DNA of 64,000 nt, from assembly GCA_038093975.1 (NCBI GenBank), contig JBBPTG010000001.1, positions 930,001 to 994,000 on the forward strand, written 5' to 3'. Below the pieces are notes generated by a model. That model did no database searches. It was not told the DNA's origin and saw only the letters and a list, made by a program, of their open reading frames with translations. Positions 12,311 through 23,300 of the stretch are shown here, piece by piece. Every line of letters begins with the position of its first letter. Positions within the stretch are counted from its first letter, which is position 1. This stretch comes from Chalciporus piperatus (lineage: Eukaryota; Basidiomycota; Agaricomycetes; Boletales; Boletaceae). A program made the translations under genes and the position numbers.

Positions 12311-12646
12311 CCTGCTGCAGTGCTGTTGGAAGTCCTGGGTAATTACTTACATGCAATCTCCCAACAGGACTGATGCTCATGTTTGATTCGTTAGTTCCCT
12401 CGTGCATTCTCCGTCTCGAGCTCCTACACCAGATGGATTTTCGCCTTCCTCTCGCGACCATTCTCTCCTGCTATCTGGAACCAGAGTTTAGCTTGCCTGA
12501 CAACGCGAAGAGAAGTCCAGTCTCGTCAGCTGTATATTACCTGTGCTGTAATTACCTACACGATACACAAACAACCCCAAAACGACTGTGCAGTGTGCGA
12601 TATATATTGGACTTACGGGACTGTTATTTGCTGTGAATCTCCCACC
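12311..12646. other. Intergenic region
   Basis: 336 bp between the BCL7-like gene and the membrane hydrolase gene. TATATATT lies at 12601-12608, only about 40 nt before the next ATG, so it may be leader rather than a core promoter. Nothing else stands out. Confidence 0.4.
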
Positions 12647-14433
12647 ATGGCTTCATCTCTGCAAGCCTTGGTTTTGACTGAACATCCAACCCCATTCTTT
12701 TCGATCGCAGAACTCGGACTTGCATTTTTAGCGTTAGGACCTCTACCTGCTTTTATCCCTCTGGTCGTTCTTCTCGCTGTGCTCAAAATCCATGGGCAAC
12801 GCATCGCTTACCGCCAAACGCGACTGAGGGAGCTCATCTGTTCATGGATTTCAGTGACAGTAGGGTCCTCGTCTGCTTATTGGGCCGCCGCAACGACAGC
12901 TCTATCAAGTCCCACTCAATCTTTGGGTGCAATCGTCTTCTTATCGTCAATCACTTATGCGGTCGTACTCGTCCCCGTATATTTTGACATCCGATATCAG
13001 GGTCGACTCAGCAGCGATTGGGGTCGACTCACGCTCTTCCCAGCATTGTGGGCGACATGCTGGAGTCTTGTGGGGCACATATCTCCGGTCGGCCGCCTGC
13101 TGAACTGGGCTCCTGTATCGGGAACTCACCCATATAACTGGCTCATGCCGCTTACCGGTCCAGTTGGAATCGACTGGGTCGTAGCAGCATGGGCAGTTGT
13201 ATTCTCTGAGTTTGTAGCCCGATGGCTTATGGGTTTTGCGGACCACGAGCTATTGGGCAACCAAGCCCAAGGCAAACACTCCCTGTTATCTCCCAGATCG
13301 AAAGGACTCTTGTCACTCGTGACAATCCTCCTCTCCCTCGCGCTACCATCGCTTATGCCAGACCTCCCTCTCCGTGTCGACGACATCAATCATGGGACAC
13401 CACTCACGATTGGGTGTGTCTTACCCCATCCTTTTGACGGCAGCCATGCGACCCTCCGGGACTTTATCGAGGAGATGCGCAAGATGAGTTCGGCAAATGT
13501 CCTTCTCTGGCCCGAGAGTGCCGTGGTCTTCAATTCGCCGGCAGAGCGCGAGGCCGCATTTGCAGAGATCCGAGGGCTTAGCATGTCTGCTCTTGTTGGC
13601 GTGGCCTTTGAAGAATATGTGGTGGGCGATCCAGCACATACGAGGAATGGATTTGCACTTGTCCGCAAGGGTCAACAGCCCGGCGATGAAGTGATACATT
13701 ACTATAAACGCAACCTAGTGCCATGTGAGTGTCAACCTCCTCCTCGTGCAACCGCGTGCTGACCACAGCAAAAGTCACCGAATCGTTTTCAAAGATACCA
13801 TCGATCGATCCCCCCACGATCTCTGAGTGGCCCCTTCACCCGCCCAAGGGCATAACCAAACCTGAGTGGTCTTCCACCAATACACGACCCCTCTTCGTCA
13901 CCTCCTCTATCTGTCTTGACTTCGCTTCTCCAATGGCGTTCACCAGCTTAGAATCTCGACCCTCGCTCATCCTGGCACCCGCCCGTACGTGGGATACTAA
14001 TGTCGGTCTTACGATGTGGGAACAGGCAAAAACTCGAGCAAGTGAAGTTGGCGGTATGGTGCTATGGTGCGACGGCGGCGTAACAGGAGTCAGCGGTATC
14101 GGAGGCGGTGGAATCCACGAGCCCATGCAAATTGGTGCAGGGTCCTGGTTGAGAAGGATTGCAGTGCCCTATCCCTTGAGCGAGAACCGCACGGTGTACG
14201 CAAAGGCAGGAGAATTCTCCGTGATCATGTTCCTCGTGGCATTGATGGGAGGAGGTGCTGTAACCAACGTTCTGTTGCTGCGGTCACGCAATGGGGTCGT
14301 CAGAATGTTGATGGGAGGAAGGGTTGCGCTTGGCGAGGTTCCAGTATTACGAGGTTTGGTCGGCCCTCCTCGCCCTGAGGTTGATTTACTGGGAGCGGAA
14401 GAAGTTGGGGAGCACACGAACCTGTTGGGGTAA
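12647..14433 (+). CDS. Multi-pass membrane carbon-nitrogen hydrolase, Lnt-like
   Basis: Exons: 12647-13724 and 13769-14433 (580 aa). The first ~260 residues form about seven hydrophobic segments (for example LGLAFLALGPLPAFIPLVVL), then a nitrilase-superfamily domain follows, and a further hydrophobic helix (FSVIMFLVALMGGGAVTNV) lies near the C-terminus. This order, N-terminal membrane bundle, CN-hydrolase, C-terminal helix, is that of bacterial apolipoprotein N-acyltransferase. A catalytic Glu-Lys-Cys triad is plausible: Glu290 in WPES, Lys354 in YYKRNLVP, Cys408 in SICLDF. The intron (44 nt, GTGAGT...CAG) joins NLVP to SKVTESF. Substrate is unknown; fungi do not make bacterial-type lipoproteins, so a different acyl or amide substrate is likely. 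Start is the first ATG of the frame. Confidence 0.75.
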
Positions 14434-14569
14434 ATTGGAGCCTTTTCCGTGTGGTTGTCTTGCAAATGTTTTGTGCTTCTGTGTTTCTGCTCGTCGTGTA
14501 ACATATCTGCATGTACTTCTAAACTCGATATCTTGTTGGTCTGATCTGAATCCCTAACTAAGAGTCGGA

Positions 14570-15098
14570 TGAAGACCATGGACCTATCGCTAGTGTTATC
14601 ATGGGCGCAATCTGATGAGTCCAAGAACAACAGCAGCAGCCAGCAGACGAGTCGTGGCAGCGCAATCAAGAGCCATTGCACCGACCAAATTCCTGTGACT
14701 TTTCTGAATTCGACTGTCTCGAAGAAAATGCTTAGTTGCGTCCTTGATGCGCTGCTGAGCTTGCTCGGGGTTCGCCCACCACCAGGGTGGGTCGTACCGA
14801 GGGCTCACGATCCCGAATAATGTATGAATGAGAGTGCTTTCCCGTCGTCGACTTGAGCATCTGAACGAACAGGTGTAACCCGTCGTACTTTTCCAATTCG
14901 ACACCACCTGTTGGATCAAGGAGAGCTTTCATGAAACTCTCCGCACTTGTGTGATAGTCATGTTCGTATTTAGATTCGTGAAGTACACAGCGAGACGTCG
15001 ATGAATTACCAAGAGCGCGGAATGCTCACCTCAGGCTGTGTGAGTGGCGCCTCATTAGAGTTGGGGTTTATGACAATGACGTTGATAACTGGCATGAT
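14570..15098 (-). pseudogene. Remnant of Asp/Glu/hydantoin racemase (DCG1-like)
   Basis: Pieces of an Asp/Glu-hydantoin racemase family protein lie in the right order on the minus strand, but in different frames and with missing parts. An ATG at 15098 opens MPVINVIVINPNSNEA, the typical N-terminal strand and Asn-Pro-Asn motif. After a GTGAGC donor near 15029 comes SFMKALLDPTGGVELEKYDG (14938-14879), corresponding to the family's helix before the central Tyr/Phe-Asp/Asn-Gly. Further along come the FGIVSPRYDPPWW-like block and the C-terminal VVLGL end, in another frame. The conserved active-site segments expected between them (around each catalytic Cys) are absent. I read this as a decayed copy; a highly fragmented real gene with unusual splicing is the alternative. 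Confidence 0.42.
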
Positions 15099-15118
15099 AC
15101 GTTCAAGATGATCACTGC

Positions 15119-15667
15119 GATTTATTTCCGCTGCTGGACAGGGAAATCGACAGAGGAGACTCACTCGGTGGGGATCTGAAGGTGGCAAGGAAGCAAGAAC
15201 TCTCCGATCTATCCCTGCTTCGCTTACCACTGGCGAAGATACTTACAGTATTATCGTCGAAATGAAAAGGCGTACCGCATCAAGGACACATGTACCAATG
15301 GATCGAGATAGAATCGGTATAAGTAGCGGGGAATCAGCAGGGTAGAGGGTTTACGCACTGGGCAAATCAGTAAGAATGGAAGACACATGTTTAATTGAGG
15401 GACACTCCGACTCGAATACTTGCCAATCTTTTCAACTCTAGATATTCAATCGCTGGGTGGATGTCACTGAACCCTACCAGATCCCAGAGATGGTACCACC
15501 TCACCGATAATCCATTGCAGTCTGCCTCGAAATTAGACATGACGGGTGGTAAACGTGAGGACGGGGAGAAGTGAGATATTACGTAATCTACATGATGGCC
15601 TCGAGGTAGAGGTCACGAATTTGTGTACACGAGGTGTTGACGAGGTGAGTGTGCTCAGTCGATAGGA
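15119..15667. other. Intergenic region
   Basis: About 550 bp with no supported gene. It should contain the 5' end (an ATG-bearing first exon) and promoter of the Ser/Pro-rich gene to the right; a strong donor-like GTGAGT sits at 15645, but no convincing coding exon ends there. Confidence 0.35.
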
Positions 15668-18504
15668 TTGCTCTTTCATTTCATCCCAAACTCCTGGCTG
15701 ACACGCACAAGTCACGCTCTCCAGCGCTCCATTTCGCTCAAAGGTCGCGGTTGTTGCATCGCCCTTCTTCACAAGTCCGTATCTCGAGGACTTGAGAAGA
15801 CACAACGTCCGCAAATACCTTTCTTCAGTCGAAGCTACCTCGCAGCCTTCGTGGCTCACTGCGCAGCTCGACTCTCGATCCTACTCGGTTGTTCGCCCGA
15901 GCCTTCACTAGCTCACGTCTCTTTGGAAAGAAACAGTCCGCGCCTCCCAAAGAACCCGACCCACACCCACTCGACGAAACTCCTGGAGACTTCGAGCTCA
16001 TTGCCAGCGACGAAATCCCACCTGACAACCCCGTTCTTCCCGGATCTTCTCACCACCCCGCAGATCATATCCTCGAGCCCTCGGTAACCACACCACCACA
16101 GCCGTCACTCCCTTGCACAAAGTCAACCCTTTTTCGTCTCAAAAACCTATCCAAAGTATCCATTCATCTCTCTTCTTTTACGGAGAGTAAGGCATCTTCA
16201 TCCCGTACCCGGACTACGACCAACGAGTCCGATATCTGTCTCGCATTCCCCAAACCCCCGACTCACATCCCCACTCCTGAAACATCTGCTCGAGGTACTT
16301 CTGTACCATCTACTACCCCTCCGCAACCTCCAGAATCTTCTGCGCTTGAGGTATCGACCTTTTCATCTAACAGGCGCGATACATTCTCGAGCGACTCCAT
16401 TTCCCAGGACACCACGGAAGAGCCTGATATAGATACTGAGCCCACCGTCTCGGATATACAACCTAGTCACTCCGAACATCCTTCAACTTCAAAGCCTGAG
16501 AAACGAAGGCGAAAATTTTCTGGATCTCTGAAGCGCTTCAAGTCTTTTTCACAGATCCTTCGCGACTCGTTTGTACCTCATACCGTTGACGCATCGTCTG
16601 TCGACACTATAAGGAGCCAGAAAAGTTGGAACCGTCACCGCAGCTTTGATTCCAAGTCGGTCTTCAGTGATCCAGCCACTCCTCTCGTACCTCCCGTACC
16701 TCCATTACCGGAGTTTCCCTTGAACTCTGACCCTTCCTCGTCGACCCATTCTACTGGAGATTCCGGGAATAGTTCATCGCCAACTGCCTCTATATCTTCG
16801 TTGCCTGAGGAGTCATTCCCTACTCCCATTCTCATATCGCCACCGCTAAGGAGGAAGCGCTCGGCACCAGCACAGTTCGGCCGTCCTACGTCTTCTGTCT
16901 ACCACCACGAGTTCGTGAATCCGTCTGAATTCACCACTTCTCCCTCTCCGTTAGGAAGAAGCTCTCTCGTCAACTCTTCTGCGAGGTCCTCATTTCTACT
17001 TCCTTCTCCTTCTTGGCTTAGCCGGAACGTGCACCATCTTGATCCGTCCGAGACTCCCTTCAACTTTCCTTCATCTCGCATATCTGCCCTAAGTGACTCG
17101 GTTCAGTTCAAGATCCCCGATATCACTACGTTCTATCCCTCTGCGCTCTTTGCACCTGACTCGCCCCGTCCGCTTCCTATTCCGCCTCCGATTCACCGAG
17201 TTCCACCTCCCCAGTCACGCCAACCAACCGCTTCGCCCTTTCGGCCAACATTACAGCGCCTAGTCACAGACGTTTCCCCCGACAGCCCAGAATCGGACAT
17301 AGGATCGTTCGTCACGTCACCAACACCGGTCGACAGCACGCTCTATTCCCCTACTTCTAGTACCACACCAACTACTGCATTTGCTTCAGCACTTCCATCA
17401 CCTTCGCCGCAGTTCTATCGCCGGCTATCTAATACCAGTCAGGTTTCCGTCGAGCGCCACCGGCATTCTATCGCCGTATTAAAGCGATCGCGTACCTCTA
17501 GCCTTCGAACTCGTCGACGTCCGTCATACAAAGCGTCTCGATCATCTATCAATCCAGCCTACAAGGTAAGTTTCCCACAAACTCGGATTTCTCCGTACTG
17601 ATTGCCTGCAGGATCTATCAACCCGGAACCAATCATCTAACGGTCCAAAGTTTCATCTTGTCAAGGCACCTCCATCTCCCGACACACTGCAAGTCTTTTG
17701 TCTCTGCGATTGACCGTATGCTGACATCTGGTACTCTGTTCAGTGGGAATTCATCCGACGATCGGACTATCTTTATACCAGCAAGACAACCACCGGAATC
17801 TTCGTTAACTAAGCAGCAGTCACCCCTTCCAAAAGAACTTGCATTACTTCTCGAGGCATTTTTCGTTCAGTCCGGTATACTCGACTCATTCGCGCGACCT
17901 ACAATGGACTATACAGCAAAAAACCATGACGTCGTTGATGTCGGCGGCGAAGTGGATTACTCTGGGTATCAGTGGTTCCAGGAGCCTCCTCCGCGACCCG
18001 AGGTAAGGTTCAGGGCTTGTCAAAGGGAACCCTATTAACATTCTTCCAGCCCGTGGCACCTGTTCAGCCTTACATACCAGACGAAGACGTCATCAAACAG
18101 AACGAGGCATTCGATTTTGCTCTCAAAGCAGCACCGAACGTATTATATGGTCGATTCAAGCAATACGGCCAGGTGTGTGATTTCCCAGAACACAGGGTCG
18201 CCAAGTTGACGTACTTACTCGATAGCTTGGTGCTCTTGCATGGTGCTCCGAGTTTGGGGAGATGATCGACAGCCTTAAAGAGCTCGGCTTCTCGGGCAAC
18301 ATGTTTGTAGCGACACGAGTACAAGCACTGAAGACATGCGAAGACGTCCTCAAGCTCAAGCTCGACATTAAGATGCAAATTATTCTCATGTATCTCTCGT
18401 CGCAGGTAGCCAGATTACGTCGCTTCCTGGACAGTAGCGATCGCCAATATGAGGACTACCCCGCACCCGAGTTCCCTCTGGACTATCGTGGGTTCTCTTC
18501 ATGA
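15668..18504 (+). CDS. Large Ser/Pro-rich protein with conserved-looking C-terminal domain; 5' exon unresolved
   Basis: No family recognised. Main exon about 15829-17565, then 17612-17692, 17744-17803, 17856-18002, 18050-18172, 18226-18504; every join is phase 0 and introns are 46-53 nt. A preceding exon ending at 15778 (donor GTATCT, 50-nt intron) is likely, but no ATG is visible in it, so the true start is not located. The first ~580 residues are Ser/Thr/Pro-rich with a basic patch (KPEKRRRKFSGSLKRFKSF). The C-terminal ~200 residues look folded: WEFIRRSDYLY, then a helical region (ALKTCEDVLKLKLDIKMQII, LSSQVARLRRFLDS). Splicing at 17693-17743 and 17804-17855 is my choice; without it the gene would split at a stop at 17711-17713 and a second ORF would start at 17718. 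Confidence 0.6.
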
Positions 18505-19009
18505 TGCTATCTGCGTGGACAGTATTATGCCCCTACATTCTGCGTCCCAGGCTCTTTGTTCCATATTAATACGCATTTTTACCATGCATCCTGCTTATTG
18601 TGGCGAGATTGCATAAACTGCATATTTTGTATTATCATTCATTTGGAAACATGTACTTCAGATGATACGTTCCAGACTGGTGAACTTGGATGTCGTTCGA
18701 ATCACACAAAGCGTGAAGGCACTGTGTCTGCAGTGTGGTATATTGATCTGATTACTCCGCTCTGAAGCTTAGAGTGAACTGTTACATGACAGTGGTCCAT
18801 AGTCCAGGGCAATAAGTGAAAGCGGGAAAACAATAATAAAAAGAGCAACACCCCTGAAGTAAGAAAGCAATGAGCGGAACTCAAAAAAACGCTGTAGTGA
18901 TAGGTGATATCATGATGGAACGTACGTGATTATCCACTCTAAGTGAGGTGAGCATGAAATTAAATCAATGCAATGCATCATGCGAGTGACCAAATTGCAG
19001 ATGGGTATG
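18505..19009. other. Convergent intergenic region
   Basis: 505 bp between two gene 3' ends. AT-rich, with no coding frame or repeat that I can support. Confidence 0.4.
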
Positions 19010-22000
19010 TCATGAGAGCGACGGCGTGTTAGTGTACTTTGTCCAGTATTCCGCAGCAGATCCACTGCTTCTATCTACCAGCACTGGCAGACGAGTTGGC
19101 TGATAAGTTGATTCGCGGGGAGGAGGGGGTAAAGGGTTGGGGCGGGGAGGGTCCACCGATGCATCCTTGGAAGGAAAAACAAAAGTGTTGGGCAACGATC
19201 GATAAGTGGAGTAGTCTCTGGAGGAAGAAGGATGCGGTTGCCCGTACGGAGAGGTAGCTGCATAGATGATCGGCGGCGGAGCAGAGGGCATATTAGCATA
19301 AAACACGCTGGCCGGTATAGGGTGGGCTTGTAGGGGCTGCACCACGTATGACGTGTGGCTGGATCCGTGGGCAATACTGTGAATAGAGATGGCATCTCTG
19401 GCTGATTCGCTAACGGCATGTTTGGACTCTGCCATGCTGGACGGTGAGCCGATCACGTTGGTCTCCGTCTGGCCTTGCACCATGCTTCTGCCCTTCCATA
19501 GCCGATCCATCTCCCAGGCTTCGCGAGCTTTGAGAGCATTGATATCGGCGGTCGAAGTTAATTCAGATGTTGGTCGAGCGGACATTGACGGCAGACGGTC
19601 GACACGTGCAACTGTGACGATCGGACTCGGGCCGGGAAAGCTCTGATGCATGGAATCACGGGGTCGGTCGTCGCTCTGACGGCGTGGAGGCTCGTCATGC
19701 AGGGTGAGTATCATAGGCTGGAGCAACATTGGGCGTTGTGGCGGGGTATCGAGACTGCGAGCCCGATGGGGTCGACCCGAGATGGAACTAGATTCTGATT
19801 TGTCGACCCGTGGCGATTTTGCCCTTGCATGGTTTGCCGGTCGGCGTTGATCATCAGCTACCTCTTGAGTCTTTGAATGTCGCCGTCTGCGGCCCTCGTA
19901 CTCATCATCTCGACACCGCTCCCTTCGCTTCTCGCGCTCCCTTGCCCTCTCCCTCTCCCTCTCACGTTCTCGCTCACGTTCCTTGTCGCGCTCCCTCTCT
20001 CGGTCCCTCCATTTACCCCTGTCGCGATCCCTCTCACGTTCTCTCTCTCTATCCCTCTCACGTTCCCTCTCTCTATCTCTGTCGCGCTCCCTCTCTCTAT
20101 CTCTGTCGCGCTCCCCTCTCTCTCGATCCCGGTCCCTCTCACGAGATGGTTTTGCGAAAACTTTCTCGGGCTTCTCTGCTCTCTCCTTCGTCCTTCTACG
20201 ACGTGGAGTATCAGCAGAGTTGACCACCAGCCACTGCTCACCCTCAGCATTAATCGCGTTTGGTGATGGCGACGCTTTATCGGAGTGGGTCCGCACAAGC
20301 TTATACGTCTCTGTCATCCTGCTCGACGCCGAATTCGACTTGGAAAGCCGAACTTCACCGTCTTGCGGCTTGCTGTCCGTTCGCCTCGTTGGCGAGGCTG
20401 GCTTGACAGGTGACATATCTCGTTGTGGTTCCTTTTCACGAGAACGGTTTGTTGGGACCTTCTCGAACACCGGTAATTCGGAATGGGATTCGTCGGTGTC
20501 ATAGGGAGTCGGTGGATTGGCCAGCAGTGATGATCTGGATAACGCGGGAGAGTCGCTGGCGGCAGGAACGACTAAATGAGTGGGGATTGGATCCTTCGTT
20601 GGCGATGGAGAGGATCTTGACAGAAGGTCACCTATGGGCTGCATGTAAGATTGGACTGGTGTACTGGTAGATAGACGAAGAGGAGAGCGAGGCGAAGAAG
20701 ACTGGGCAGGGATACGCGACGATGAAGGAGAGGGAGACGTAGACGGGGAAGGGGAAGGGGCACGCGCGGGAGAAGTGAATTGCGGTACTGTAGGCAGGGA
20801 AATAGTAGGGCCAGCGACAGTGATGGGGCTAAGAAGCCCCAGGATGGGCGAGGCTCTATCAGGCGACGAAGGAGAAGAAGTAAGCCTGGCGCCGCTTTGC
20901 GCATCGGCTGGATGAAGATGCAGCGCGTTTGATGCGTCTCTGGGCTCCATTTGAGGTTCAATGATAACCTCTGGTGGCAAAGGCTCATTCGGCTTGACAG
21001 GAGTTGTGCCTCCGGAACTTGGAGCGTCCGGGTTCGCAATCGTCAACTTCCCCAGAGGCGAGAAAGGAACATCATACGAGATCAATGATGCACGATCACT
21101 GCTCTCCCGTTGAACCTCTTCTTGCTCAAAATCCAAGTCTATTCGTGGCGGAGGAACACGCTTCGACGGAGCCGAAGGCTTCTTTTCTGTCACCTGTTTC
21201 TTGGGGGATGATTGCCTCTGTGAAACGAACGAGCGTCTTTGCTCGTCCACAGCTGAAAGCCCCATTCCGGAAGAAGAATCGTTCTCGGGACTTTCATTGA
21301 TTGTAGCGCCCAGATCTTGGGTAGATCTTCGCAAGATACTGAACTTCTTCATCAATCGCCCGAGTACGCTCTGCCGTTTCTCATTCTTGGACGAGGAATG
21401 GGTGGACAATGCCGTTGTGGATGCATTTGCGGGGCCAGACATCGGGGAGAGGGTGGAATGGTGCTTTGATGCACCGGTATTGATGTGAAGGCCATCATTT
21501 GGAACAGTCGACGACCATTTAGACACGCCGGGTGAGATATTATCAGGCGGAGGCGTGTCCTCTGCCTCCGTCGCACCTTTCTCGTGGTCAGTGAACAGCC
21601 CAGCTAACACAGATTTTCGACGCTTGCTGAGTTTGCGCGTTACGTGAACTGGTTCCGGTGCCTGCAGGTGCAGTGCAGAAGTCGACTGGGAGAGAGGTGA
21701 CGGTGTGACGGTTTTCCGACGGGTTTGACTTGTGTTCATACTCGACATGCGAGAGCGAGAATGTGGTACACCCTGCGTGACGTCCGTTAGTTCCGATATA
21801 AGTTGGAGGATGGATGATGAATCACCTCGGGAGACTCGGCAGAAACGGGACTGGCGCTGCTGCCCGCGTCATAAGGGGATTGGTGGTGCCAGTGGGTGCC
21901 CCATGGGTCACTGACGTCCATTAAATCGACATTATCCTGGGAAGTTTTTCGACTGCGTGGCTTGATACTTGGCTCTGGGATGCGAACCTGCGACGAGCTG

Positions 22001-23004
22001 GGCGTCGGTAGCTGTGTGGAGGAAGGAGTGCGACTTGGACCAGGAAGTCGCGTTGAATCCTCGGAACGGTCGTGTATGTTGTGTGTTGAGGCGCTCATTG
22101 GGGGGAATGAAGGAGAGAATAAGGAAGGTGGACGATTGAGGTGTGAAGGAGGGAGTAGATGATGGTTCTTGTACCAACGAGGGCCGTTTGGATTGTGAAG
22201 CGCATACTTTATCCTGAAGGTGGACATGTTGGCAGCAGCCATCTCGGTCTGCCTCTTGAACCAGGTAGGGAGTTCACCAAGAGGATCTGGTATGATTGAG
22301 CGAGAGAGGGAAGCGAGGGCGACATTTTCTTGTGAGCTGCTGCGAGTAAGTGGGCTGTCGTTGTCGTCGTCGTTTGAGTCCATCGTGGCGACTCTGGCGA
22401 GTGAGTGGGTGCTGTCCAAGGTCGAGAGGTTTGCCCGAGTGGCAGTGGCAGTGGAGGTCGAGTCCTTTGTGGACTTCCTACGCCATAACTTTCCGGTTCC
22501 ATTTTTCGAATTTTTGCGGGACAGTTTGCGCCCCACTACAGCCTTTTCCTCCATTTGATTGTATAGCTTGACGAGTTCATCCGGAGAAAGGTCCTTGAAG
22601 CTGTCCTTGAAGCTTGAAATGCGGTCAGACTCGTCCACGCCGCCTTGGCTCTGCGTAACACACGCAAGGGGACCCTCGTATCAGCACACTGGGAGAACGA
22701 CGCGGGAGACGGTTCACTCGCCTCTTCAAACGGCTCAAGAACAGTCTGGAACAACGTGTTCCTGTAACCGGATAACCCTGTCATCCTTGGCACTACCCCC
22801 AAAATATGTCTTCTCACACACGCCGGCCGGCAATCGCGTTCTTGACGGGCCAGAGGCTGCCAGAGGAGTGGCCGCGCTAGGCAGCGTCGATGGGGCCGAT
22901 GGAGACCACAGTCGTTGGACAGCGTTGGACTCGGAGTGAATATTCTCCTTCCCCCGCTGTCTTTTGCCAATTGCATGGTCACGCGCGACCTCCGCCACCG
23001 TCAT
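19010..23004 (-). CDS. Large Ser-rich protein with Arg-Asp/Arg-Glu repeat
   Basis: Unrecognised. Minus-strand exons: an N-terminal exon beginning at ATG 23004 (frame MTVAEVARDHAIGKRQRGKE) and ending near 22777, then 22650-21826 and 21772-19010. The last two are well supported: a phase-0, 53-nt intron joins AESPE to GVPHSRSR. The donor of the first exon is uncertain (phase allows 22777 or 22756; both weak). The protein, roughly 1,270 aa, is Ser/Thr/Pro-rich throughout, with short basic motifs (SKRRKSVLAGLF, KKFSILRRS) and a ~90-residue tract of alternating Arg with Asp/Glu near the middle of the last exon. RD/RE tracts occur in RNA-processing and nuclear proteins, but function cannot be inferred. 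It diverges from ADE5,7 across a 296-bp gap. Confidence 0.65.
19925..20155 (-). repeat. Imperfect tandem repeat encoding Arg-Asp/Arg-Glu tract
   Basis: Purine-rich on the minus strand. Short units such as ctctctatctctgtcgcgct recur almost exactly around 20060-20115, grading outward into looser copies. It lies inside the coding sequence and stays in frame, producing a long Arg/Asp/Glu tract. Confidence 0.8.
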
Positions 23005-23300
23005 GAATTGGACGCTACTCTCAATCACGATCTCTGTTCTCGTCCTCTGCTCTGGTGCTGAGTGCTGAGCAGTTTCCTAGTGTGACATGGTTCGTGGTCC
23101 GCTCTCTTGTAGACCCTACCGGTTCCTAGTACTACTACTAGAGTCCAGTAACCAAATGCCAAGGTGATCTGAATGGAAAACCCGTCACGTTGTTATCTTA
23201 TCTTTTTCCCTATCAGACATACCTTGATCTCGTCTGTCAAATTTTCGATCAGTCTCATCCTGCCTTCATACCACCTTCTATCCTCCCCACTTCACTATAG

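Noticed and set aside
18680..18710. Short GTTCGAATC word suggesting a tRNA T-loop
   Set aside because: No A box or pairing arms nearby.
19810..20504. Plus-strand Ser/Leu/Arg-rich frames of up to 173 codons
   Set aside because: They are the complement of the Arg-Asp/Arg-Glu repeat; low-complexity purine DNA is open in several frames.
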